This document shows positions 34,511 to 43,062 of a stretch of DNA of 64,000 bases, in pieces. The notes beneath the pieces are model-generated. The model had not been told where the DNA came from and did not search any database. It saw only the letters and a list, made by a program, of their open reading frames with translations. Position numbers and translations under genes: made by a program. How positions within the stretch are numbered: the first letter of the stretch is position 1; the number at the start of each line of letters is the position of its first letter. The DNA is from Pseudomonas sp. IPO3778 (GTDB lineage Bacteria; Pseudomonadota; Gammaproteobacteria; Pseudomonadales; Pseudomonadaceae): positions 139,274-203,273 of the forward strand of contig NZ_JACARC010000041.1 of assembly GCF_013386825.1 (NCBI RefSeq), given 5' to 3'.

Positions 34511-36136
34511 ATGAAAGAGCAGCCTCGGCAGCTTGCATCCGGACCGCAACCAGTGGCGCCCCTCAGTGCGCTTTTTCGACAACCACACCTTCTGGCTCCG
34601 TTGAGCCTGCTGTGCATTGCCCTCGCGGGCTGCACCGTTGGGCCTGATTTCGCGCGCCCGGATGTGCCCGCTAACGCTGATTACTCACGTGAAAAGCTCA
34701 CCGCCACCGCCAAGGCGGATATCGACGCCGGTGGCGCGGCGCAGCGCCTGATCGCCGGGATGGATATTCCCGGGCAATGGTGGACGTTGTTCCGTTCGCC
34801 AGCCCTCAACGCCCTGGTAGAAGAAGCCTTGCGCGCCAACCCTGATGTCACCGCTGCTCAAGCGGCATTGCGCCAGGCCAATGAGCTGGTCTATGCCGAC
34901 CAGGCGTCGCTGTTCCCTTCCGTCAGCGGCAATGTGCAGAAAGCCCGGGAGAAAGTTTCGGGGGTGACCTCGGGGATTCCGGAGTCGCCGATTCTCACGG
35001 TAAGTTCGGCGTCGTTGAGTGTGTCCTATGCCCCGGACGTGTTCGGCGGCACGCGCCGGCAAATCGAATCCACCACGGCGCAAGCCGAGTACGAGCGCTT
35101 CCAGCTGGAGGCGACGTACCTCACCTTGACGTCCAACGTGGTGAATACCGCAGTCAGCCTGGCGTCGATACGCGATCAAATCGCCTCAACCGAGGCAATC
35201 ATCCGGCTACAGGGCGACCAGCTCGACGTGCTGCAGTCGCAGCGGCGGCTGGGTGCCATCGGTGATAGCGACGTCCTGACGCAGCAGACGGCACTGGCGC
35301 AAACCCGCGCCAGCTTGCCACCCCTGCAAAAGCAACTGGCGCAGACCCGTAACCAATTGATGGCCTACCTCGGACGGTTTCCCAATCAGGACCGGGATGA
35401 GCGCTTCAATCTGGCCTCCCTGCACTTGCCGGAAGAGCTGCCACTCAGCCTGCCCTCGGCCATCGTCGGCCAGCGGCCGGATGTGCGTTCGGCCCAGGCG
35501 CAACTGCATCAGGCCAGCGCCAACATTGGTGTAGCGGTCGCCAATCAGTTGCCCCAATTCAGCATTACCGGGTCGGTGGGCTCCACGGTGGCCAGCGGGA
35601 CCAAGCTGTTTTCGGCGGGCAGTGGCGTGTGGAGCCTGGCCGGGTCGATCACTCAGCCGATCTTTGACGCCGGCGCACTCGAACATCGCAAACGTGCGGC
35701 CGTGGCGGCTTATGACGAGTCGGCGGCGCGCTATCGAGGCACCGTGATTGGTGCGTTCCAGGACGTGGCCAACGCGCTGCGGGCACTGGAAGCCGACGCC
35801 GATGCGCTTAACCAGCAGGTGGTGGCCGAGCGCTCAGCCCAAGCCAACCTGGACCTGGTGCAGGCGCAATTCAAACTGGGCGCGGTGGCGTACATCAACC
35901 TGCTCACGGCCCAACAAACCTACCAGAACACCGTGCTGGCCCGGGTCAAGGCCCAGGCTTCTCGCTACAGCGATACCACTGCGCTGTTCCAGGCATTGGG
36001 GGGCGGCTGGTGGAACCGGACGGATGTGGACCCCGCCACCAAGGGCCATCCTGATCGATTCGGCCTGCCGTCGTGGCAAGAAATCATGCCGGCCAGCAAC
36101 AAGGCAGCGCCTGCCGATTCGGCACGGTTCGACTGA
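34511..36136 (+). CDS. RND efflux outer-membrane lipoprotein (OprM/NodT family)
   Basis: This 541-residue TolC-like outer-membrane factor is a lipoprotein: the lipobox LAGC in IALAGCTVGPDFARPDVP is the usual OprM-type start. The two outer-membrane-efflux repeats follow (ANPDVTAAQAALRQANELVY, GQRPDVRSAQAQLHQASANI, QAQFKLGAVAYINLL). It forms the exit duct for the adjacent pump. It is first in the operon, before the fusion protein and permease; in many pumps the outer-membrane gene comes last. Confidence 0.93.
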   Translation: MKEQPRQLASGPQPVAPLSALFRQPHLLAPLSLLCIALAGCTVGPDFARPDVPANADYSREKLTATAKADIDAGGAAQRLIAGMDIPGQWWTLFRSPALNALVEEALRANPDVTAAQAALRQANELVYADQASLFPSVSGNVQKAREKVSGVTSGIPESPILTVSSASLSVSYAPDVFGGTRRQIESTTAQAEYERFQLEATYLTLTSNVVNTAVSLASIRDQIASTEAIIRLQGDQLDVLQSQRRLGAIGDSDVLTQQTALAQTRASLPPLQKQLAQTRNQLMAYLGRFPNQDRDERFNLASLHLPEELPLSLPSAIVGQRPDVRSAQAQLHQASANIGVAVANQLPQFSITGSVGSTVASGTKLFSAGSGVWSLAGSITQPIFDAGALEHRKRAAVAAYDESAARYRGTVIGAFQDVANALRALEADADALNQQVVAERSAQANLDLVQAQFKLGAVAYINLLTAQQTYQNTVLARVKAQASRYSDTTALFQALGGGWWNRTDVDPATKGHPDRFGLPSWQEIMPASNKAAPADSARFD

Positions 36137-36165
36137 ACTGAACTCTTGAAACAGCGAGAACACCC

Positions 36166-37353
36166 ATGGCTGATGTCATTACCGCTTCTCCCCTGCCACC
36201 CGAGCCCGGCGCACCGCGCAAGCGTCGACTGTGGCGGCCGATGATCCTCATGATCGTGGTGGTGCTGGTGATTGTCGCGATCATTACCGGGGTGAAGTTC
36301 GTGCAGATTTCGGCACTGATCGCCCAGTCCAAAATGCCCCATCCCGCCTCCGTGGTCACGGCCATGAAGGTGCCCTTCAGCGACTGGCAACCCAACGTCA
36401 CCGCTGTGGGGTCGATGAAGGCGGTCAGAGGGGTGGATGTGACCACGGAAGTCGGCGGCATCGTGCGCACCCTTGGTTTCAAGCCCGGGCAAGAAGTGGC
36501 AGCCCAGGCGCTGCTGGTGCAGTTGAATGCCGATTCGGACATCGCCCAACTGCATTCCCTTGAGGCCACGGCCGACCTGGCGGTGATCGTGCTCAAGCGG
36601 GACAAGGCCCAACTGGCGGTCAACGCCATCTCTCAGGCACAAGTCGACACCGACACCGCCGACCTTAAGGCTAAACTCGCCGCCGCCGAGCAACAGCGGG
36701 CGCTGGTGGCGAAAAAAACCATTCGCGCACCGTTCGCCGGGCGTATCGGGATTACCAGCGTCAACCCGGGCCAATACCTGAACCCCGGCGACAAGATCGC
36801 CACGCTGCAAACCTTCGACCCGATCTACATCGATTTCACGGTGCCCCAGACCCAACTGGAGGCCATCGCCATCGGCCAGGGCGTCGCGGTGACGGCGGAC
36901 GGCCTGTCCAATCAAACCTTCACCGGCAAGATCAGCACCATCGATACCCAGTTCGACGCCACCACGCGCAACGTGACGGTGGAAGCCACCGTCGACAACC
37001 CCAAGCAAAACCTGGTGCCCGGGATGTTTGCCCGCGCCGTGGTCACCTCCGGGGCGACGCAGCGCTACCTCACCGTTCCGCAGACATCGGTCACCTACAA
37101 CCCTTACGGCACCACGGTGTTCATCGCCACCTCGGCCAAGAACGACAAGGGTGAGGACGTACTCACCGCGCAGCAAACCTTTATCACCACCGGACCGACC
37201 CGGGGCGATCAGGTGGCGATCCTGTCGGGCGTGAAGGAAGGCGACCTGTTGATCACCAGCGGCCAGATGAAGCTGAAAAATGGCTCGCCGGTGAAAGTCG
37301 ATAACAGCAGCGCGCCGCTGAACGACCCTGCGCCGACTCCCCAAGAACACTAA
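36166..37353 (+). CDS. RND efflux periplasmic adaptor (membrane fusion protein)
   Basis: This 395-residue HlyD/AcrA-family adaptor has one N-terminal membrane anchor (MILMIVVVLVIVAIITGVKF, residues ~26-45) rather than a lipid signal. A lipoyl/barrel-sandwich domain (VTTEVGGIVRTLGFKPGQEV), an alpha-hairpin, and beta-barrel strands (TIRAPFAGRIGITSVNPGQY) follow. It links the permease and the outer-membrane lipoprotein. It lies 29 bases after the outer-membrane gene and nine before the permease. Confidence 0.93.
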   Translation: MADVITASPLPPEPGAPRKRRLWRPMILMIVVVLVIVAIITGVKFVQISALIAQSKMPHPASVVTAMKVPFSDWQPNVTAVGSMKAVRGVDVTTEVGGIVRTLGFKPGQEVAAQALLVQLNADSDIAQLHSLEATADLAVIVLKRDKAQLAVNAISQAQVDTDTADLKAKLAAAEQQRALVAKKTIRAPFAGRIGITSVNPGQYLNPGDKIATLQTFDPIYIDFTVPQTQLEAIAIGQGVAVTADGLSNQTFTGKISTIDTQFDATTRNVTVEATVDNPKQNLVPGMFARAVVTSGATQRYLTVPQTSVTYNPYGTTVFIATSAKNDKGEDVLTAQQTFITTGPTRGDQVAILSGVKEGDLLITSGQMKLKNGSPVKVDNSSAPLNDPAPTPQEH

Positions 37354-37362
37354 AGGTGTCCC

Positions 37363-40300
37363 ATGAAGCTTACCGATACCTTTATTCAGCGACCGGTGTG
37401 GGCCATTGTGGTCTCGCTGTTCATCCTGATCCTGGGGCTGCGCTCGATCTTCGAATTGCCGGTGAACCAGTGGCCACGCACCGAAAACACCGTGGTCACC
37501 ATCACCACCGCCTACTACGGCGCGGACGCGTCCACGGTGGCCGGTTTTATCACCCAGCCGCTTGAATCGGCCATCGCCCAGGCCCAGGGCATTGACTACT
37601 TGTCCTCAACCAGCATCACGGGGGTCTCGACCATTACCGCCACGCTGCGCCTGAACTACGAGGCCAGCAAGGCGCTCACCGAGATCAATACCCAGGTCAA
37701 CTCGGTCAAGAACCAACTGCCGGCCCAGTCCCAGGAACCGGTACTGACAGTGGCCGTCGGGCAGACCACCGACGCGATGTACCTGGGTTTCTACAGCGAC
37801 AGCCTGCCCACCAACAACATCACCGATTACCTGGTGCGGGTGGTCAAGCCCAAGCTGGACTCGATCCAGGGCGTGCAAACCGCCGAGATTCTCGGCGGGC
37901 GCCAGTTCGCCCTGCGCGCCTGGATGGACCCCAACAAGCTCGCGGCGCACAACGTGACGGCACAGGACGTGTCCACCGCCCTGGCCAACAACAACTACCT
38001 GTCTGCCGTCGGTTCCACCCGCGGGCAAACCGTCACGGTGGACCTCACGGCCGGGACCGACTTGCACACGGTGGATGAATTCAAGCGGCTGGTGATCAAG
38101 CAGAAAGGCGACGCCCTGGTGTACCTGGAGGATGTGGCCACCGTCACCCTCGGCGCCGAAAGCTACGACAGCAGCGTGGCGTTTTCCGGCAAACGCTCGG
38201 TGTTCATCGGCATCAAGGCGGCGCCGAATGCGAACATCCTGACGGTCGCCGACAGCGTGCGCGAGGCCTTCCCCGAGCTGCAGTCCCAATTGCCCACGGG
38301 CGTGCGCGGCGAGATCGTTTACGACTCCACCGAGTTCATCAACACCTCGATTTACGAGGTGGTGAAAACCCTGGTGGAGGCGATGATTATTGTCTCGGTG
38401 GTGATCTACCTGTTCCTCGGCTCGTTCCGCGCAGTGATCGTGCCGTTGGTGGCGATCCCGCTGTCGCTGGTGGGGACCTTCTTCATCATGTACCTGCTGG
38501 GGTACTCGATTAACCTGCTGACCCTGCTCGCCCTGGTGTTGGCCATCGGCCTGGTGGTGGACGACGCGATTATCGTGGTGGAAAACGTCGACCGGCATAT
38601 CAAGGAAGAAGGTAAAGGCGTGCTGGAGGCCGCACTGATCGCGGCGCGGGAACTGGGCGGTCCGATCGTCGCGATGACCGTGGTGCTGATTGCCGCCTAC
38701 GTGCCCATCGGGTTGCGCAGCGGGCTGACCGGTGCACTGTTCAAGGAGTTCTGCTTCTCGCTGGCGGGTGCGGTGACCGTGTCGGCGGTGGTGGCGTTGA
38801 CGCTTTCGCCGATGATGACGTCCCGGCTGTTCAAATCCGGCCAGGAAGAAGGCCGCTTCGCGCGCAAGCTCGATCAGTACTTTGACTGGCTGCGGGGCCG
38901 TTACCACCGCGTGCTCTCGGGCGGCTTGAACGTGTGGCCGGTGCTGGTGACGTTTGGTTTCCTGCTGTTCCTGCTGGTGGCCGCCAGCGGCATGACCGCC
39001 AAAAGCGAGCTGTCGCCCACCGAGGACCAGGGCCTGGTGTTCATGCAGATCAAAGGCCCGCCGACCGCCTCGCCCCAGCAGATGGAGCGCATAGCCGACC
39101 AGGCTTTCCAGATTGCCAACAAAGAGCCTGAATACGCACAGATGTTCCAACTGACCGGGCTGCCCATCCTCAACCAGGGCCTGGGCGGCGTGCTGCTCAA
39201 AACCTGGGGCGACCGCACGCGCTCCCAGGCCCAACTGATCCTGGACCTCCAGCAAAAATGGAACCAGGTACCGGGCGCCACCATCGCGGCCTTCCCGCTG
39301 CCGTCGCTGCCGGGTGCCCAAGGGTTGCCGGTGCAATTTGTGATCACCACCACCGACTCGGTGGAAAACCTCAATGAAGTCGCCCAGGCGGTGGTGGCCG
39401 AGGCCACGAAACAGCAGCTGTTCTATTTCTCCGACATGGACCTGAAACTCGACAAACCACAAGCCAAACTGGTGGTCGACCGGGAAAAAATCGCCGCACT
39501 GGGCATGACCCAGGCTGACGTCGGTGCGGCGTTGTCCGCTGCGCTGGGCGGCAACTACGTGAACTACTTCTCCACCGCCGGGCGTTCGTACAAAGTCATT
39601 CCCCAAGTGCTGCAGGTAGACCGTCTAAACCCTGATCAAATTCTCGATTACTACATCCGCACGCCATCCGGCAGCATGATCCAGGCGCGCACCGTGGCAC
39701 ACATCGAGACCTCGACCCAGCCGGAATCCATCAACCACTTCCAGCAACTCAACTCGGCCACCCTGTCGGGCGTCAGCGGCGTGGCCCAGGGCGAACTGCT
39801 GGCGAAACTCAACACCATCCTGACCAACATTGCGCCCACGGGCTACACCTCGGACTTCTCCGGCGAGTCGCGCCAGTTCATGCAGGAGTCGGGCGGGTTC
39901 TTCGGGTTGCTGATGTTCTCGATCCTGATCGTCTACCTGGCCCTGGCCTTCCAGTTCGAAAGCTTCCGCGACCCGGTGGTGATCCTGTTCTCGGTACCCC
40001 CTGCGCTCTTTGGCGCGCTGGCCTTTATCACCATGGGGTTTGCGTCCATCAACGTGTACACCCAGGTTGGGCTGGTGACGTTGCTGGGGTTGATCACCAA
40101 ACACGGGATCCTGATCGTGCAGTTTGCCAATGAGCTGCAGCGCGCGGGGCACAGTAAGCGTGAAGCGATAGAGGAAGCGGCCGGCGTACGTCTGCGGCCG
40201 ATCCTGATGACCACCGCGGCGATGGTGCTGGGGGTGGTGCCGCTGGTGTGGGCGTCTGGCGCCGGGGCTGCGGGCCGGCATGACATGGGCCTGGTGATCT

Positions 40301-40422
40301 TCGCCGGGTTGTCGATCGGTACCGTGCTGACGCTGTTTATGGTGCCGGCGATGTATATGTTTATTGGTTCGACGCATCATCAGGAGGTTGAACAGCCGGC
40401 GCTGGGCCGGGATATTGCGTAA
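37363..40422 (+). CDS. RND multidrug efflux permease (HAE-1 family)
   Basis: This 1019-residue inner-membrane proton antiporter has 12 predicted helices and two large periplasmic loops. The proton-relay aspartates are present in GLVVDDAIIVVENVDRH. The opening MKLTDTFIQRPVWAIVVSLF and the GITKHGIL-like LLGLITKHGILIVQFANEL motif are typical. Overall look is closest to MexI/MexQ/MdtB-type pumps, but substrates cannot be read. Its last 43 bases overlap the convergent DoxX gene. Confidence 0.95.
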   Translation: MKLTDTFIQRPVWAIVVSLFILILGLRSIFELPVNQWPRTENTVVTITTAYYGADASTVAGFITQPLESAIAQAQGIDYLSSTSITGVSTITATLRLNYEASKALTEINTQVNSVKNQLPAQSQEPVLTVAVGQTTDAMYLGFYSDSLPTNNITDYLVRVVKPKLDSIQGVQTAEILGGRQFALRAWMDPNKLAAHNVTAQDVSTALANNNYLSAVGSTRGQTVTVDLTAGTDLHTVDEFKRLVIKQKGDALVYLEDVATVTLGAESYDSSVAFSGKRSVFIGIKAAPNANILTVADSVREAFPELQSQLPTGVRGEIVYDSTEFINTSIYEVVKTLVEAMIIVSVVIYLFLGSFRAVIVPLVAIPLSLVGTFFIMYLLGYSINLLTLLALVLAIGLVVDDAIIVVENVDRHIKEEGKGVLEAALIAARELGGPIVAMTVVLIAAYVPIGLRSGLTGALFKEFCFSLAGAVTVSAVVALTLSPMMTSRLFKSGQEEGRFARKLDQYFDWLRGRYHRVLSGGLNVWPVLVTFGFLLFLLVAASGMTAKSELSPTEDQGLVFMQIKGPPTASPQQMERIADQAFQIANKEPEYAQMFQLTGLPILNQGLGGVLLKTWGDRTRSQAQLILDLQQKWNQVPGATIAAFPLPSLPGAQGLPVQFVITTTDSVENLNEVAQAVVAEATKQQLFYFSDMDLKLDKPQAKLVVDREKIAALGMTQADVGAALSAALGGNYVNYFSTAGRSYKVIPQVLQVDRLNPDQILDYYIRTPSGSMIQARTVAHIETSTQPESINHFQQLNSATLSGVSGVAQGELLAKLNTILTNIAPTGYTSDFSGESRQFMQESGGFFGLLMFSILIVYLALAFQFESFRDPVVILFSVPPALFGALAFITMGFASINVYTQVGLVTLLGLITKHGILIVQFANELQRAGHSKREAIEEAAGVRLRPILMTTAAMVLGVVPLVWASGAGAAGRHDMGLVIFAGLSIGTVLTLFMVPAMYMFIGSTHHQEVEQPALGRDIA

Positions 40423-40901
40423 TCGACAGAGAACCGGCCGGCACCGCCGAGTCCTAAACTAACAAGGCCGGCGATATACAAAAGATCGGTTTCGTACCCC
40501 GGTGGGCCAAATTGCGCGCCTTGCGGTGTGACCGCCAGCAGTTTGATTGAGCTGAACCCATACGGTAAGTGGACCGTGAAGATCGCGACCAGTAGAACGA
40601 TGATCATAGGGATACTGGCAAACGTCACAAAAGCCCCGGCCAATGTAGCCAGGCCACCAAAGATTTCGATGGCAATCGTAATCCATGACATCAGGTGCGG
40701 CGCGGGAACACTCATGGCCTGGAGTACGACGGCAAAGGAGTCGGCCCCTCGCAAGAACTTTGCAAACCCATGGGCCATGAAGCCGTAGCCAACGATGAGG
40801 CGGATGACTACAGGGGCCCATTCGCTAAGCTGCGGCGCCCATGGACGATGCACGCAGGCACGCAAAAAGGTTTTCCACGCGGGGGCTGATTGATGCGTCA
40901 T
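40380..40901 (-). CDS. DoxX-family inner-membrane protein
   Basis: This 173-residue protein has four hydrophobic segments and the DoxX pattern VVIRLIVGYGFMAHGFAKFL, SWITIAIEIFGGLATLAG and a late GLVSLGLGGAGRFSVD. Family members are membrane proteins linked to redox or detoxification complexes; the specific role is unknown. Its 3' end overlaps the efflux permease tail-to-tail by 43 bases. Confidence 0.87.
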   Translation of the reverse strand: MTHQSAPAWKTFLRACVHRPWAPQLSEWAPVVIRLIVGYGFMAHGFAKFLRGADSFAVVLQAMSVPAPHLMSWITIAIEIFGGLATLAGAFVTFASIPMIIVLLVAIFTVHLPYGFSSIKLLAVTPQGAQFGPPGYETDLLYIAGLVSLGLGGAGRFSVDYAISRPSAGCSTS

Positions 40902-40963
40902 GGCAGTTGACTCATAGGCACTTGAAGTTTGAAAAAATGCTTCATTGATTCATTACCGTTACT

Positions 40964-41209
40964 TCAGCCGCCCATGCACCCGTCGCCCCAGACTTTATAG
41001 TTAAACTGCTTTAACTCGCCTGATGTTGTCTTGTAAATCATTGAGGCATCGGTAATGCCACAAGCACGCGGATCTGAATCGACGCGAAGTACTTCGGCAA
41101 CATCATGTCTGTCAAACGTCGCTACCACCGTGGGGGGTTGATCACCTGCAAAAACATTTGCACTCAGTAACGAACAGGCCAGCGCGATGGCAAAAAATGG
41201 AGTCTTCAT
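40964..41209 (-). CDS. Small exported protein of unknown function
   Basis: These 81 residues carry a clear signal peptide (MKTPFFAIALACSLLSANVF, cleavage near FAG|DQPP). The roughly 58-residue mature part has two Cys (RACGIT, GDGCMGG) that could form a disulfide. An AAGAGC ribosome site precedes the ATG. No family is recognised. The 158-base gap behind it (41210-41367) is AT-rich and shows no gene. Confidence 0.7.
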   Translation of the reverse strand: MKTPFFAIALACSLLSANVFAGDQPPTVVATFDRHDVAEVLRVDSDPRACGITDASMIYKTTSGELKQFNYKVWGDGCMGG

Positions 41210-41367
41210 AAAAGCTCTTTATAAGTAAGGAGAGGTTGCTTAAAACAGATATCAAGTATTGAGTTGGACCGTTATCCGAGGGTTAACTAGATCTAACGTT
41301 TTCGTTAACTCTGAATGAGTTATTTGCTCGATGCGTTAATGCCTGTTTAACAACACTCCCCTGGCCG

Positions 41368-43062
41368 TCATGAAGCCAACGCACCTGCAGGTGCAAACAA
41401 TTGCGCAGGCGGACCGTAAGCCACGACTTTTCCCCGCTCCAAGACAACTATCTTATCCATCTTGTTGAGGATCGCCGTGCTGTGGGTGGCGATGACCACC
41501 GTGCGGCCACGCGTGAGCTGATCAACCGCCTGGGTCAAGCGGTTCTCCGTCTCGGCATCCACCCCGGAAGTGGGTTCGTCGAGCAGAAAAATCTGCGCAT
41601 CTGACGCCAGCGCACGAGCCAACGCTACGATCTGCCGCTGGCCGCCCGACAAGGGTTGCCCTGCGCTGGCCGACAGCACCTGGTCGCGGCGCATTTCACC
41701 GTCGCACAGCATGGCGCCAAGGCCCGTCTGTAAAAGGGCCTGCTCGGCACGCTCACCCTGCAAATGTGCCAGATCGTCTTGCAGCGTGGGGCCCATGATG
41801 ATTGGCTCCTGGGGTTTGTAGGCCATCCACTGCGAACGTTCATCCGCTGCAAAGGCTTGGATGCGCATACCGCTGACCAGCACCTGCCCGTCGGACGGCA
41901 CTTGTATGCCTGCCAGGCAGCGCAGCAGCGTGGACTTGCCCGAGCCGGGCCGGCCGATGATCGCCACGCGTTCGCCCTGGGCAATCTGCAGGTTGACGTC
42001 GTGCAACGCGCTGTCCCCCTGCTGGCTGCGACACGTCAGGTGCAGGACCGAAATGTTCCCCGGGCCTGCGGGCGCAGATGTTTCGCACGAAGATGATTGC
42101 GGCTGTGGCATGGCCGCCGCATCCAGTTCACGTTGCGTACGGCTAAGGTCTTTCCAGCCCAGCGCCAGCGAGACGACGGAGGCGATCTGCATCATGGCCC
42201 TCAGCTGGATCAGTGAGCAGGCGATGAGCGAGCCGACACTCATTGCGCCCGCCTCGATACGCAAGACCCCGGACGCCAGCAAGGTCACCGAGGCCAACCC
42301 CACACACATCCCGCCCCAGCCTTGGGAGGCGGTCTGCCAGAAACGCTGGCGGCTGCGCAACACCGCGCCTTGCAGGACTTCCTTTTCCCAACGGTCGGCG
42401 AAGACGTGGCGCAGGGGTGAGGTTTGCAAAAAGGCCAGGGCCCCCACCATTTCGGATAACAAGGTGGCCTTGCTGGCGGAGGCCACTTGCCCTCGCGCGG
42501 CATAATCCCGTTGTGGCCGGCTGGTGAACCATTGCCCCAACATGATAGGCAACGCGTAGAGCACGGGGACGACCACCAACGGCCCGCCGATAAACCCCAG
42601 TGCCACTAAAAACATCAGCAGGAACGGCAAGTCCGCTGCGACGATGGCATATTGGGCCAGCAGCGCATCCCGGGCACCGGCCAGGTCCCGGTAGCGTGAC
42701 ATCAGCACGCCGGGGGCGGCCACTTGCTGCGCATTTGCCTGGAGCACGCGGTCCACCAGCCGTCCATCCATACGCAGCTCGGCTACCGCACCGAGCCGTT
42801 CAGCCGCGTAGCTGCGGGTCATGCGCAGGACAAACTCCAGCATCAGTACCAGCACCATCCCGGCGCCCAGGGTCCATAGCGTCTCATCGTTGCCGTTGCC
42901 CACCACCTTGTCGTAGACCAGCATCGAGAACACGGGCATCAACAGACCACAGGCGTTGATCAACAAACTGGACACGCCAATTTCCACCGCAAACGGCGCG
43001 ATGGCCCGCAACAGGCGCAGGTGCCGGGGCGCCTGCACGGCCCCATCAAACGGTACTGACAT
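41368..43062 (-). CDS. Type I secretion ABC exporter (ATPase/permease)
   Basis: This 564-residue fused exporter half has about five to six membrane helices (~20-310) and then an ATPase domain. The ATPase has Walker A GRPGSGKST, Q-loop YKPQEP, signature LSGGQRQ and Walker B IFLLDEPTSGVD, with the H-loop His in ATHST. It lacks the N-terminal C39 or C39-like domain of LapB/HlyB exporters. It powers export of the RTX adhesin encoded just upstream. ATG 43062 overlaps the last 17 bases of the adhesin gene and has no good ribosome site of its own, so translational coupling is likely. It is the last gene of the six-gene operon. Confidence 0.92.
   Translation of the reverse strand: MSVPFDGAVQAPRHLRLLRAIAPFAVEIGVSSLLINACGLLMPVFSMLVYDKVVGNGNDETLWTLGAGMVLVLMLEFVLRMTRSYAAERLGAVAELRMDGRLVDRVLQANAQQVAAPGVLMSRYRDLAGARDALLAQYAIVAADLPFLLMFLVALGFIGGPLVVVPVLYALPIMLGQWFTSRPQRDYAARGQVASASKATLLSEMVGALAFLQTSPLRHVFADRWEKEVLQGAVLRSRQRFWQTASQGWGGMCVGLASVTLLASGVLRIEAGAMSVGSLIACSLIQLRAMMQIASVVSLALGWKDLSRTQRELDAAAMPQPQSSSCETSAPAGPGNISVLHLTCRSQQGDSALHDVNLQIAQGERVAIIGRPGSGKSTLLRCLAGIQVPSDGQVLVSGMRIQAFAADERSQWMAYKPQEPIIMGPTLQDDLAHLQGERAEQALLQTGLGAMLCDGEMRRDQVLSASAGQPLSGGQRQIVALARALASDAQIFLLDEPTSGVDAETENRLTQAVDQLTRGRTVVIATHSTAILNKMDKIVVLERGKVVAYGPPAQLFAPAGALAS

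Noticed and set aside
37606..39606. A 666-codon open frame on the minus strand
   Set aside because: It lies wholly antisense to the RND permease. Its His/Arg/Gln-rich translation is the usual shadow of GC-rich codons and has no domain pattern.
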